Origin: Heracleum sosnowskyi
Lineage: Eukaryota > Streptophyta > Magnoliopsida > Apiales > Apiaceae
Direction of reading: 5' to 3'
Length of the DNA stretch: 64,000 nucleotides
NCBI GenBank assembly: GCA_030848705.1
Contig: CM061236.1
Location: 57,183,481-57,247,480, forward strand
Within the stretch, counting starts at the first letter, position 1, and every line of letters starts with the position of its first letter. This document shows, piece after piece, positions 10,881 to 19,353 of the stretch. The position numbers were made by a program, and so were the translations under genes. Below the pieces are notes generated by a model, which saw nothing but the letters and a program-made list of their open reading frames with translations, made no database searches and was not told the origin of the DNA.

Positions 10881-11419
10881 TGTTGTGTGAAGAAAAGCTT
10901 CGAGCTAAATTGCTTGTTAGAGAGAAGAAGAGAGAAAAGCCTTTGGAATTTTTGAGAACAGGTAAAAAGAAAATAAAGAAAATAGAATTTCTTAAATACT
11001 CCCCCAAAAATTCTCAGAAAAAGAGTCCAATAATAAATGTAAATTACTGGATTTGCTTAAAAATATAATCGTTACTTTTAAAGAATTACCATGATTTATA
11101 CTTACATGGGTGTATGCACAGATCGTGGTAACGGACGTGACAAATATCAACGGTTCAGATTAAAAGCGCTAAATCAACGAATCAGGATTGGGCGGTTAAA
11201 GTCCCGTCTTATTTCGTTGATAAAGCTGTGTTTCGTTGATATAAAAGAGCTATCAACGAAACACCCAGAAAAATGCTAAGACTGTCAACGAAATGGTTCG
11301 TTTCGTTGACATAGTAATTTTGACTTAGACAAAATTTCACTTTTTCCTGAGAAAATTAATTCACAGAAAAACATAGCAAGTTTCTGGCTGCATTTTAACT
11401 TGCAAAAATCTCAAAATAA
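10881..11419 (-). promoter_or_regulatory. Spacer between pol and third ORF of A, candidate internal promoter
   Basis: This 540-bp non-coding spacer holds, on the minus strand, a TATA-like TATTTAAG (10991-10998), then a pyrimidine-rich leader (about 10895-10935) and the strong ATG context at 10880. That spacing is normal for a plant promoter with a leader of about 80 nt. Upstream of the TATA-like box, seven family words CGTTGAT/C cluster at 11147-11314 in both orientations. The third ORF is cut off from pol by the pol stop, so its own promoter or splicing is needed to express it. Confidence 0.5.
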
Positions 11420-14400
11420 TTAAGAGAAATTTAGCATACCTAGCTCACTTACTAATCTTGAGAATGTGGATTCATCAAGTGGCTTGGTAAAGATGTCTGC
11501 AAGTTGTTGTTCACTTGGAACAAAATGTAACTCCACAGTACCATTCATAACATGTTCTCTAATGAAATGGTACTTGATGTCAATGTGCTTGGTCCTTGAA
11601 TGCTGCACTGGATTCTCAGTAATGGCAATGGCACTAGTGTTGTCACAGAAAATAGAATTTTTCACAACTCTTATTCCATAATCAAGCAGTTGATTTTTCA
11701 TCCATAAAATCTGTGCACAACAACTTCCAGCTGCAATATACTCAGCCTCAGCTGTGGAGGTAGAAACTGAGTTTTGTTTCTTGCTGAACCATGAGACAAG
11801 CTTGTTTCCTAAGAATTGACAGGTGCCTGTTGTGCTTTTCCTGTCAATTTTACATCCTGCAAAATCTGCATCTGAATAACCAATTAGTTCAAAGCCAGAT
11901 TCTCTAGGATACCAAATGCCAAGGTTTGGTGTTCCTTTGAGATATCTGAAAATTCTTTTAATAGCAACTAAATGGGATTCCCTAGGATCAGCCTGAAATC
12001 TAGCACATAGACATGTAGCAAACATAATATCAGGTCTACTAGCTGTTAAATATAAAAGTGAGCCTACCATGCCTCTGTAACCTGAAATGTCCACAGATTT
12101 TTCCTTAGTATTCAATTCAAGTTTGGTGGCAGTAGGCATGGGAGTTTTGGCAGGAGAGCATTCCATTAAATTAAACTTCTTTAATAAATCATGAATATAT
12201 TTTGTTTGACTAATGAAAATGCCTTCATTAACTTGCTTCACTTGAAGCCCAAGAAAGTAAGTTAATTCTCCCATCATGCTCATTTCATATTTACTTTGCA
12301 TAAGCTTGGCAAACTTTTGACAAAGTTTCACATCTGTAGACCCAAAGATTATGTCATCTACATAAATTTGAACAAGTATAGTAGAACCATTCACAACCCT
12401 GTGAAAAAGAGTTTTATCTACAGTACCTCTAGTGAAGTGATTCTCAAGGAGGAACTGTGAAAGTGTGTCATACCAGGCTCTAGGTGCTTGTTTCAAACCA
12501 TAGAGTGCCTTGAGGAGGAAGTATACATATTCTGGAAAATCATCATCTTCAAAACCAGGAGGTTGACTTACATACACCTCCTCTTCCAATTCCCCATTCA
12601 GAAAAGCACTCTTCACATCCATTTGATAGACTTTGAAATTGGCATGGGCTGCATAGGCTAGGAAAATCCTTATTGCTTCTAGTCTTGCAACAAGAGCAAA
12701 TGTTTCATCAAAATCAATTCCTTCTTCCTGTGAATAGCCTTTTGCAACCAGCCTTGCTTTGTTCCTTGTGACTATGCCATTTTCATCCATCTTGTTTCTG
12801 AACACCCATTTTGTGCCTATGACACTCCTGTCCTTAGGCTTGGGCACCAGCTTCCAAACATTGTTCCTTTCAAATTGGTTTAGCTCTTCTTGCATAGCCA
12901 AAACCCAATCTGGATCTAGAAGTGCATCCTCAACTTTCTTTGGCTCATCTTGAGACAGAAAGCTGATATATAGACATTCTTCTTGAGTTGCTCTTCTAGT
13001 TTGGACTTTTGAAGAAACATCACCTATAATAAGTTCAAAGGGATGATCTTTAGTCCATTTCCTTGAGGGAGGTAGATTTGCTCTTGAAGAGGTAGCTTCA
13101 TGATCATGATTGCTTTGATTGGATATTTGTCCTTGAGAAACTCCCCCTGAGTTAGTTGTCCCTAAATGATCACTTCTAGAAGCATTTCTATGACTGTCAA
13201 CGGTATTACCATTTTGACTGTCAACGAAACGCTCATTTTGACTGTCAACGAATTCACCATCATGACTGTCAACGAAATGACCATTTGGTCTGCTAGCAGC
13301 TATTCTTTTCAATCTTAATGCAGCAATTTCATCTTCACTGCTGCTTTCATCTGTGCTAGATACAACAACTTTAGGCTGTTTCTCAGTAGCCTTAACATGA
13401 TTCACTTGATCTCCTTCCTCATTTTCAAAAGAAAGACTTTCATGGAAACCTTCATCACAGAGACCTTGAATTTTGAGATCATCAAAAACGACATGTACAG
13501 ATTCCATAACAATGTTGGTTCTGAGATTATAGACTCTGTAGGCTTTCCCTGCTGCATATCCCACAAATATTACTTCATCTGCCTTTGCTTCAAATTTCCC
13601 CAAATGCTCAGCTTGATTTCTCAGAACAAAACACTTGCATCCAAAGACATGAAGAAAATCCAATAGTGGCTTCTTTCTTTTGAGTAGCTGATAAGGGGTC
13701 ATTCCTTTGGCCTGATTAATCAAAGAAATATTCTGAGTGAAGCAAGCTGTATTAACTGACTCAGCCCAAAAATAAGTTGGTAACTTTGATTCATCTAGCA
13801 TTGTCCTTGCAGCTTCAATAAGTGTTCTGTTTTTCCTTTCAACTACACCATTTTGCTGTGGTGTCCTTGCTGCTGAAAACTCATGCAAAATACCATTTTC
13901 TTCACAGAACACCTTCATGCTTGAATTCTTGAATTCTGTCCCATTGTCACTCCTAATCCTTCTTACTTTCAAGTCAGGATGATTGTTTACCATCTTGATG
14001 TGATTGATAATGATTTCACTTGCCTCATCTTTGGAGAGCAAAAAGAAAGTCCATGTAAATCTAGAAAAATCATCAACAATCACAAGACAATATTTCTTCT
14101 TTGAAATAGACATGACATTTACAGGGCCAAACAAATCCATATGAAGCAACTCAAGCTGATGGACAATTGATGACTCTGTCTTGCTTTTGAATGATGCCTT
14201 CTTTTGTTTCCCTTTTTGACAGGCATCACACAAACCATCCTTGGAAAACTCCACCTGTGGAATTCCTCTAGCAAGATCTTTCCTCACCAAGTCATTCATA
14301 ACTTTAAAATTCAGATGAGATAATTTCTTGTGCCATAGCCAACTTTCATCCTTGCTTGCCTTGCTGAAAAGACAAGTGATGGTTTCTGAACTTGTGCTAC

Positions 14401-14755
14401 TAAAGTCAGCAATGTACACATTCCCTCTTCTGAATCCAGTCATTACCACATTGTTGTTTCCTCCTTTAGAAACAACACAGGCTTCTCTAGAAAAAGTAAC
14501 TAAAAATCCTTTGTCACAAAGTTGGCTGATACTAAGCAAATTGTGCTTAAGACCATCCACCAATGCAACTTCATCTATGATGACATTCTCTTTTGAAATC
14601 AAGCCATATCCCTTAGTGTAGCCTTTGCTGTCATCTCCAAAAGCAATACAAGGGCCAGCTCTTTCCTGAAACTCTGTGAGCAGGGTAGAATCACCAGTCA
14701 TGTGTCTTGAACAACCACTATCCAAGTACCAAAGATTCCTTTTGTCTCCCTGCAC
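11420..14755 (-). CDS. pol: Copia pol of element A (protease-integrase-RT-RNase H)
   Basis: This 1,111-codon open frame has all catalytic landmarks. Protease: DSG at 12-14. Integrase: HHCC zinc motif H142, H146, C176, C179 and the triad D207, D270, E306. RT: YVDD at about 798-801. RNase H: AEAEYIAAG at about 1002-1010. The Copia order (integrase before RT) is clear. The frame has no usable ATG at its left end: it opens after a TGA just beyond the gag stop and begins with a GTG, so it must be reached by splicing, frameshift or readthrough from gag. The linker between integrase and RT is hypervariable and holds four family words (13195-13285) coding repeated VDS peptides. The usual ETFAPVARLEA motif reads ETFALVARLEA, a Pro to Leu change that may weaken RT. 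Confidence 0.92.
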   Translation of the reverse strand: MQGDKRNLWYLDSGCSRHMTGDSTLLTEFQERAGPCIAFGDDSKGYTKGYGLISKENVIIDEVALVDGLKHNLLSISQLCDKGFLVTFSREACVVSKGGNNNVVMTGFRRGNVYIADFSSTSSETITCLFSKASKDESWLWHKKLSHLNFKVMNDLVRKDLARGIPQVEFSKDGLCDACQKGKQKKASFKSKTESSIVHQLELLHMDLFGPVNVMSISKKKYCLVIVDDFSRFTWTFFLLSKDEASEIIINHIKMVNNHPDLKVRRIRSDNGTEFKNSSMKVFCEENGILHEFSAARTPQQNGVVERKNRTLIEAARTMLDESKLPTYFWAESVNTACFTQNISLINQAKGMTPYQLLKRKKPLLDFLHVFGCKCFVLRNQAEHLGKFEAKADEVIFVGYAAGKAYRVYNLRTNIVMESVHVVFDDLKIQGLCDEGFHESLSFENEEGDQVNHVKATEKQPKVVVSSTDESSSEDEIAALRLKRIAASRPNGHFVDSHDGEFVDSQNERFVDSQNGNTVDSHRNASRSDHLGTTNSGGVSQGQISNQSNHDHEATSSRANLPPSRKWTKDHPFELIIGDVSSKVQTRRATQEECLYISFLSQDEPKKVEDALLDPDWVLAMQEELNQFERNNVWKLVPKPKDRSVIGTKWVFRNKMDENGIVTRNKARLVAKGYSQEEGIDFDETFALVARLEAIRIFLAYAAHANFKVYQMDVKSAFLNGELEEEVYVSQPPGFEDDDFPEYVYFLLKALYGLKQAPRAWYDTLSQFLLENHFTRGTVDKTLFHRVVNGSTILVQIYVDDIIFGSTDVKLCQKFAKLMQSKYEMSMMGELTYFLGLQVKQVNEGIFISQTKYIHDLLKKFNLMECSPAKTPMPTATKLELNTKEKSVDISGYRGMVGSLLYLTASRPDIMFATCLCARFQADPRESHLVAIKRIFRYLKGTPNLGIWYPRESGFELIGYSDADFAGCKIDRKSTTGTCQFLGNKLVSWFSKKQNSVSTSTAEAEYIAAGSCCAQILWMKNQLLDYGIRVVKNSIFCDNTSAIAITENPVQHSRTKHIDIKYHFIREHVMNGTVELHFVPSEQQLADIFTKPLDESTFSRLVSELGMLNFS

Positions 14756-14847
14756 ACAATAAAATCAAATCAAGTCGATTTTGGTACCCAAGTTTCCTTG
14801 GGTCCTGTTTTGTTAGCCTTTGCTTTTCCTTTTATATCATTTTTCAC
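14750..14847 (-). other. Candidate gag-pol intron in element A
   Basis: Directly after the gag TGA the sense strand reads TTTGATTTTATTGTGTGCAG then GG, a good plant 3' splice site. A donor AAG|GTGAAA at 14847 gives a 98-nt, AT-rich intron. Removing it joins gag to the pol frame in phase and skips both stops. The gag and pol frames do not overlap, so a simple slip between them is not possible. Confidence 0.35.
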
Positions 14848-17223
14848 CTTGGGCTCAGATTGATTTAAATCAATCTTTATCCTTGGTGTTGATTTCTGAG
14901 GATTGCTCACATTTTCATTCACAGCATGCATAATTGGAGGAACAAACATGTTATTCATATTCCATGGCATTTGTGGCACAGTAAACATATTCATGTATGG
15001 ATTAGACACAAATGGCATGCTGGCATATGGATTTTGAAATTGTGCATATGGAGCAAACATGTTAGGCATAGAACTATTCATTGCAGGCTTGGGAATTTTC
15101 ACTTTAACAGTCTTCTTAACAGATTTGCAGTTAGTAGATAAATGACTAACACTTCCACAATTAACACATGTCTTTCTAGGAGCATATTTATCAGGTGTGT
15201 AATTGTTGTGTTTGTTAATTCCTACTTTGCCATTCCTGTTATTCTTTTTATTTCCCTTAGCCTCAACTTGAACATTCTCTAACTTATCTTTCAATTGCTT
15301 GTTGGACAAGTGACCTACATTAGCTCTCTCAACAGGCTTCTCAACTTTCTTTGATTTACTAGACTCACCTTGAACAAAATTCTTGGTGACAGGACCATAC
15401 TTATTATTAAGTCTAGTGAGTTCATCTTTTCTTTTCTCTGTCAACGAAACACCCTGATCGGTTGATGGTTCATCTGTCAACGAAACATTGCATTCCGTTG
15501 ACATATCAACCTTCAACAAATGATCATTGTTGTTTGTTGACTCTGTTTCTGATTCTAAGGTTTCACAAACATACCCTAGTTTCTCTTTGTTCTTTTTCCA
15601 TGATTGTTCACAGAAAGATTCCATACCTTGAACATTAATGATGTTGGTAGCAACATTCCTGGCATCTTTCCATTTAGCAATCACACTTTGTTCTATTTCA
15701 AGTTGTGTCTTAAGAATTTCTTCCCTTTGTAACACGTTTTCAAGTTCCTTCTTAGCATCCCTACTAACACATCTCATTTTCTCAAATTCAATGAGCTGTG
15801 CTTCTAACATTGCATTCCTATCACTTAAGAGCAAATTAGTCTCTTTTATTCTTGAATTCTCTTTGGTAAGTGATTTAAGAGTAACACGTAAATTATATAA
15901 TACATTAGACATTTCATTTACTGCACTATCGCATTCCTCTTTAGAAAGCTCAGAAAGATTAGTAATTGTTACCTGGTTGCTTGAGAAGCTTGCTTCCTTC
16001 TCATGATTGTTAGCCATAAGAGCCAGGTTGACATATTCAACATCATCATCAGAATCTTCACCATTACCAGCCCAATCATACTCCTGAGACATGAAAGCCT
16101 TTTCTTTTTGCTTGAGAAGTTCAAAGTATTTCTTTTTATAATCAACAGGTTCAAATTTCCTGTTGCCCTTCTCAATCTTGGGCTTTCTGCAGTCTCCATC
16201 AAAGTTACCAAGCATTCCACAATTGAAACATTTAGATTTAGACTTTTCAATCCAGTTACTTTTGTTAGGTTGAAAGTCTCTCCTTGGTGGCCTTGCTTCT
16301 GAGTTTCTCTTGAACTTGAACTTAGAGAATTTTCTTGACAGAAAAGCAATGTGTTCATCAATCTCATCTAAGTCATCCAAGTTGGCTGGTTCTGGTTCTT
16401 CTTCTTCTGTCATCTTACCTTTACCCTTGCTAACATCACTTCTACAACTAGCTCGACTAGTTGTGGCCTTTGCAGCTTCTTCAGTGTCATCTTCCAGTTG
16501 GTTCACAGATGCAATCAATGCAATAGATCCACCCTTCTTCTGTACCTTTTCAATTTCTTCATCTTGCTCCATTTCCAACTCATATGTCTTCAAGGTTCCA
16601 TAAAGCCTTTCAAGAGTGTAGTCTTTGTACTCTTGAGTGTTTCTGAGAGAAACAATCATAGGCTTCCATTCTTTTGGAAGAGCTCTAAGAAATTTAAGGT
16701 TTGAATCCTTGGTTTGATAGATCCTCCCATACAACTTTAATCCATTCAAAAGCTTCTGAAACCTACTAAACGTGTCATTTAGGGTTTCACCAGCTTTAAA
16801 ATGAAAATGCTCATATTGTTGTATAAGGAGTTGCATTTTATTTTCCCTGACTTGCTCAGTTCCTTCACAGAGAGTTCTAACAGTGTCCCATACTTCTTTG
16901 GAGGTTGTACAGTTTATGACATTGTCAAACATCTCTTGCTCCAAACCATTAAACAGAATGTTCATGGTTCTTTTGTCTTTATGGACTTCTGCAACATCTT
17001 CAACAGTCCATTCTGAGACAGGTTTTGGAATCTCTACATCAGGAGCATCATCTGGCAGTCCAACTCTAGAATCAAGCTTTATGGGAACGTGTGGACCTTT
17101 CTCAATGCAGTCTACATACCTCTCATCCATAGACATGAGATGTAAATGCATCTTTACTTTCCAGTGAAAGTAATTGTCCTTATCAAGAACTGGTATCTTC
17201 ACACCTGCATCCTTCTTCACCAT
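14770..17223 (-). CDS. gag: Copia gag of element A (817 aa)
   Basis: This is the capsid/nucleocapsid precursor that packages element RNA in cytoplasmic particles. The N-terminal part (about 1-230) matches the UBN2-type Copia gag in style, starting with a KIPVLDKDNYFHWKVKM segment. CCHC knuckles lie at about 332-345 and 686-699. The second is intact (CVNCGSVSHLSTNC); in the first the histidine is replaced by asparagine (CFNCGMLGNFDGDC), so it may not bind zinc. A long coiled-coil/linker region separates them and carries family words at 15435-15510. The start ATG at 17223 lies just inside the primer site. Gag is long for Copia, as expected for SIRE. It ends with WVPKST and TGA at 14770. Confidence 0.9.
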   Translation of the reverse strand: MVKKDAGVKIPVLDKDNYFHWKVKMHLHLMSMDERYVDCIEKGPHVPIKLDSRVGLPDDAPDVEIPKPVSEWTVEDVAEVHKDKRTMNILFNGLEQEMFDNVINCTTSKEVWDTVRTLCEGTEQVRENKMQLLIQQYEHFHFKAGETLNDTFSRFQKLLNGLKLYGRIYQTKDSNLKFLRALPKEWKPMIVSLRNTQEYKDYTLERLYGTLKTYELEMEQDEEIEKVQKKGGSIALIASVNQLEDDTEEAAKATTSRASCRSDVSKGKGKMTEEEEPEPANLDDLDEIDEHIAFLSRKFSKFKFKRNSEARPPRRDFQPNKSNWIEKSKSKCFNCGMLGNFDGDCRKPKIEKGNRKFEPVDYKKKYFELLKQKEKAFMSQEYDWAGNGEDSDDDVEYVNLALMANNHEKEASFSSNQVTITNLSELSKEECDSAVNEMSNVLYNLRVTLKSLTKENSRIKETNLLLSDRNAMLEAQLIEFEKMRCVSRDAKKELENVLQREEILKTQLEIEQSVIAKWKDARNVATNIINVQGMESFCEQSWKKNKEKLGYVCETLESETESTNNNDHLLKVDMSTECNVSLTDEPSTDQGVSLTEKRKDELTRLNNKYGPVTKNFVQGESSKSKKVEKPVERANVGHLSNKQLKDKLENVQVEAKGNKKNNRNGKVGINKHNNYTPDKYAPRKTCVNCGSVSHLSTNCKSVKKTVKVKIPKPAMNSSMPNMFAPYAQFQNPYASMPFVSNPYMNMFTVPQMPWNMNNMFVPPIMHAVNENVSNPQKSTPRIKIDLNQSEPKVKNDIKGKAKANKTGPKETWVPKST

Positions 17224-17273
17224 GGTTTCTGTTTTTGGTCTTGATCTTTAAACTTCTTGTATGTTAGAAGCTC

Positions 17274-17285
17274 GCTCTGATACCA
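17274..17285 (-). other. Primer-binding site of element A
   Basis: The sense strand TGGTATCAGAGC, two bases after the 5' LTR, is complementary to the 3' end of plant initiator tRNA-Met. Confidence 0.92.
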
Positions 17286-17287
17286 AT

Positions 17288-18306
17288 TGTTAATCCCAAA
17301 TGACCTAACAGAATTGTAGAAGGGGGGGGGGGTTGAATACAATTCTTGATATTTCTTAAACTTAAAACATCTTACAAATAAAAACTGAACTTAAAGTAAA
17401 AATCACAAGCACATAAATAATTTCAGTTGGATTGTTTGATGATCCAACTGAAGTGATTTTTATTGCGGAAATAATCTGTGATACAAAAGTACACAGCTGC
17501 TCAGTTACAAGGTTGTAGAGAAGAATGCTCTCAAGGATAGCTAATACAAACTATTTGTTTTTCTTCTCTCTTGTTAAAGTAACTGCTACACTTGGTTATA
17601 TATCCCCAAGTTTACAACCCTATTTTTGGCTACACTAAAAGTACAATGAGTAACCACCAATAGTTTGCTTTTCATCCCTTTGTCCAGTGGTCCTTGGAGA
17701 TCCTTGCTTTTGTCTTCATGCTTATTATGATCACTCCCAAGACCCAATTGGAAACTGGGATGTTTCCTTATTCCCCATGTCCATTTTAATGGTTTCCAAT
17801 GCAAAGTACACTTCCACATCACCTTTAGATCTGTTCAGTAAACTGTCACGATCACTTTGTCAACTATTCAGAAAAGCAATAATGATTCGTTGATAGCAGG
17901 GAGATGTGTTTCGTTGATAGCTTTATTCTTCATTTCGTTGATGGTGTTTCCCTCATTTCGTTGATGAGTAAACTCCATACCGTTGACAGAGTAATCTTCA
18001 TACCGTTGACATGTCTTCACTTAGGCAAAATTACAAGGCATAATATATTTACAATTAACCAACCTATTTTGCCTATCTAGTACTTAGTCAACATGACTTA
18101 CAAAACCTATCTAGTACATACAACAAAATGCATATCAAACTGTGAAGTATTGTACAGTGCAATTGCTACATCACTCATTTCGTTGATGAGCTTCCTGTCA
18201 ACGGAATGCTGCAAAGCATGCCATTTCGTTGACAGCTACAAAGTGACTTTACACAAATTCTACTAAGTGTTTTATGTTTATCATCAAGAACAACATATTC
18301 CTAACA
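17288..18306 (-). repeat. 5' LTR of element A
   Basis: It has the same ends and content as the 3' LTR (5203-6224), with an 11-base G run and nine family words between 17886 and 18240. Here the third word is intact (ATTTCGTTGATGG) where the left copy has CTGTTGATGG, a CpG-to-TpG type change. Confidence 0.95.
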
Positions 18307-18689
18307 ATTGATTCAGATAACTGGAATCTTTCCTTTCATTATGGAACTGTGATTGATATATATATCATGCTTGCTGAGCACATGTGGCTCATACTTGTTT
18401 TGTTTCTAACCCTATTCCAGTGAAGCGAGAGAATGAGCAGACACATCGCTAGTGACAGTTCTCCCGATGCTAGGAGACCACCCCGAGTGATTGTCATTGG
18501 ACGGGTAGTTGTTTTACTTTGGAAGTTAGACTAGATGTCTAGCTTTGTATATTAAGTGTGTAATAACTCTAAAAACTGGTTTGTAATAATTATGACTTAG
18601 AAGCTTGTTTCATGCCATAATCTGGATGCGGTCTTGGATAAGGGGTATTTTTTGTTATTATGTTATTATGCATGTGTTAGATTCAGGTA
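18307..18689 (+). repeat. Probable G LTR, right part
   Basis: This continues the stretch broken by element A at 5202; the first five bases are the A target duplication. No gene is seen. It resembles the end block of a Tekay-type Gypsy LTR. It is cut at 18690 by element B, whose left duplication candidate is AGGTA (18685-18689). Confidence 0.45.
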
Positions 18690-19244
18690 TGTTGCCCAGT
18701 AATAATCTATTGTAGAAGGGGGGTTGAATACAATAGTATAAGATAATCGACTTCTTAATGTATATATCACAAATATGAAAGAAAGATAACAGCTTTATTA
18801 AATCTGATATAAAACTGTTACAAACTCTCTCAAGAAATTCTGATGTTCTTGAGAGCTGCTAGCTTACAAAAAACTCTCTCAAGAAATTCTATGTTCTTGA
18901 GAGATTCTATCTTGATTCACACCGAACCAAAACCAAAACTGTGTTTATATACTACACAACTTCTCTATCAATGATAAGTCCTAATCAATTACAAAGATTG
19001 AAACCTATCCATAATTGATAGCTACATTCTACAAACCAGGAACCGACAGAATAAACTTCCATGTTTAACTAGACTCCAAATATAACTCGAAGTAGGAATC
19101 CTGATCAGCTTCCAGTCCTGATGATCAAACCTGATCCCAGTCCTGATATGTATCTTGATCCTGACGACCATGTAATCCCGATGACGTCAGCAATCCTGAT
19201 CAGTTGAGTCTAGCTCCTGACGATCATTGAATTCTGATCTAACA
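18690..19244 (-). repeat. 3' LTR of element B
   Basis: It is 555 bp against 507 bp in both C LTRs. The extra length is a tandem duplication of about 48 bp at about 18828-18915 that doubles a hairpin with arms CTCTCAAGAA and TTCTTGAGAG. It contains the U5 hairpin (18707-18736) and a cluster of CCTGAT/C words at 19100-19225. Confidence 0.92.
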
Positions 19245-19353
19245 ATCTCCCCCAATCTCATACTTTGTGAAATAAAGTATAGATTCCTAAGATTCAATGA
19301 TGTCAAAAACATATATACAAAATGTACAGTATCTGCAGCAACAACTTATCTGT

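Larger units (their letters stand above)
5203..18306 (-). mobile_element. Element A: complete SIRE-type Copia retrotransposon
   Basis: The element is full length, about 13.1 kb, on the minus strand. Its 1,022- and 1,019-bp LTRs have TG...CA ends, and it is flanked by a perfect 5-bp duplication ATTGA (5198-5202 and 18307-18311). From its 5' end (right) it holds the LTR, a tRNA-iMet primer site, gag, pol, a 540-bp spacer, a third ORF, a polypurine tract and the LTR. By eye the two LTRs differ at roughly a dozen substitutions plus a G-run length change, so the insertion is recent. All three long frames are open, so this is the best candidate in the window for an autonomous copy. It sits in the probable LTR of element G. 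Confidence 0.95.

Noticed and set aside
13195..13285. Regularly spaced repeats resembling a CRISPR array
   Set aside because: The repeats are 10-14 bp, occur in either strand across the element, encode protein here, and the genome is a plant.
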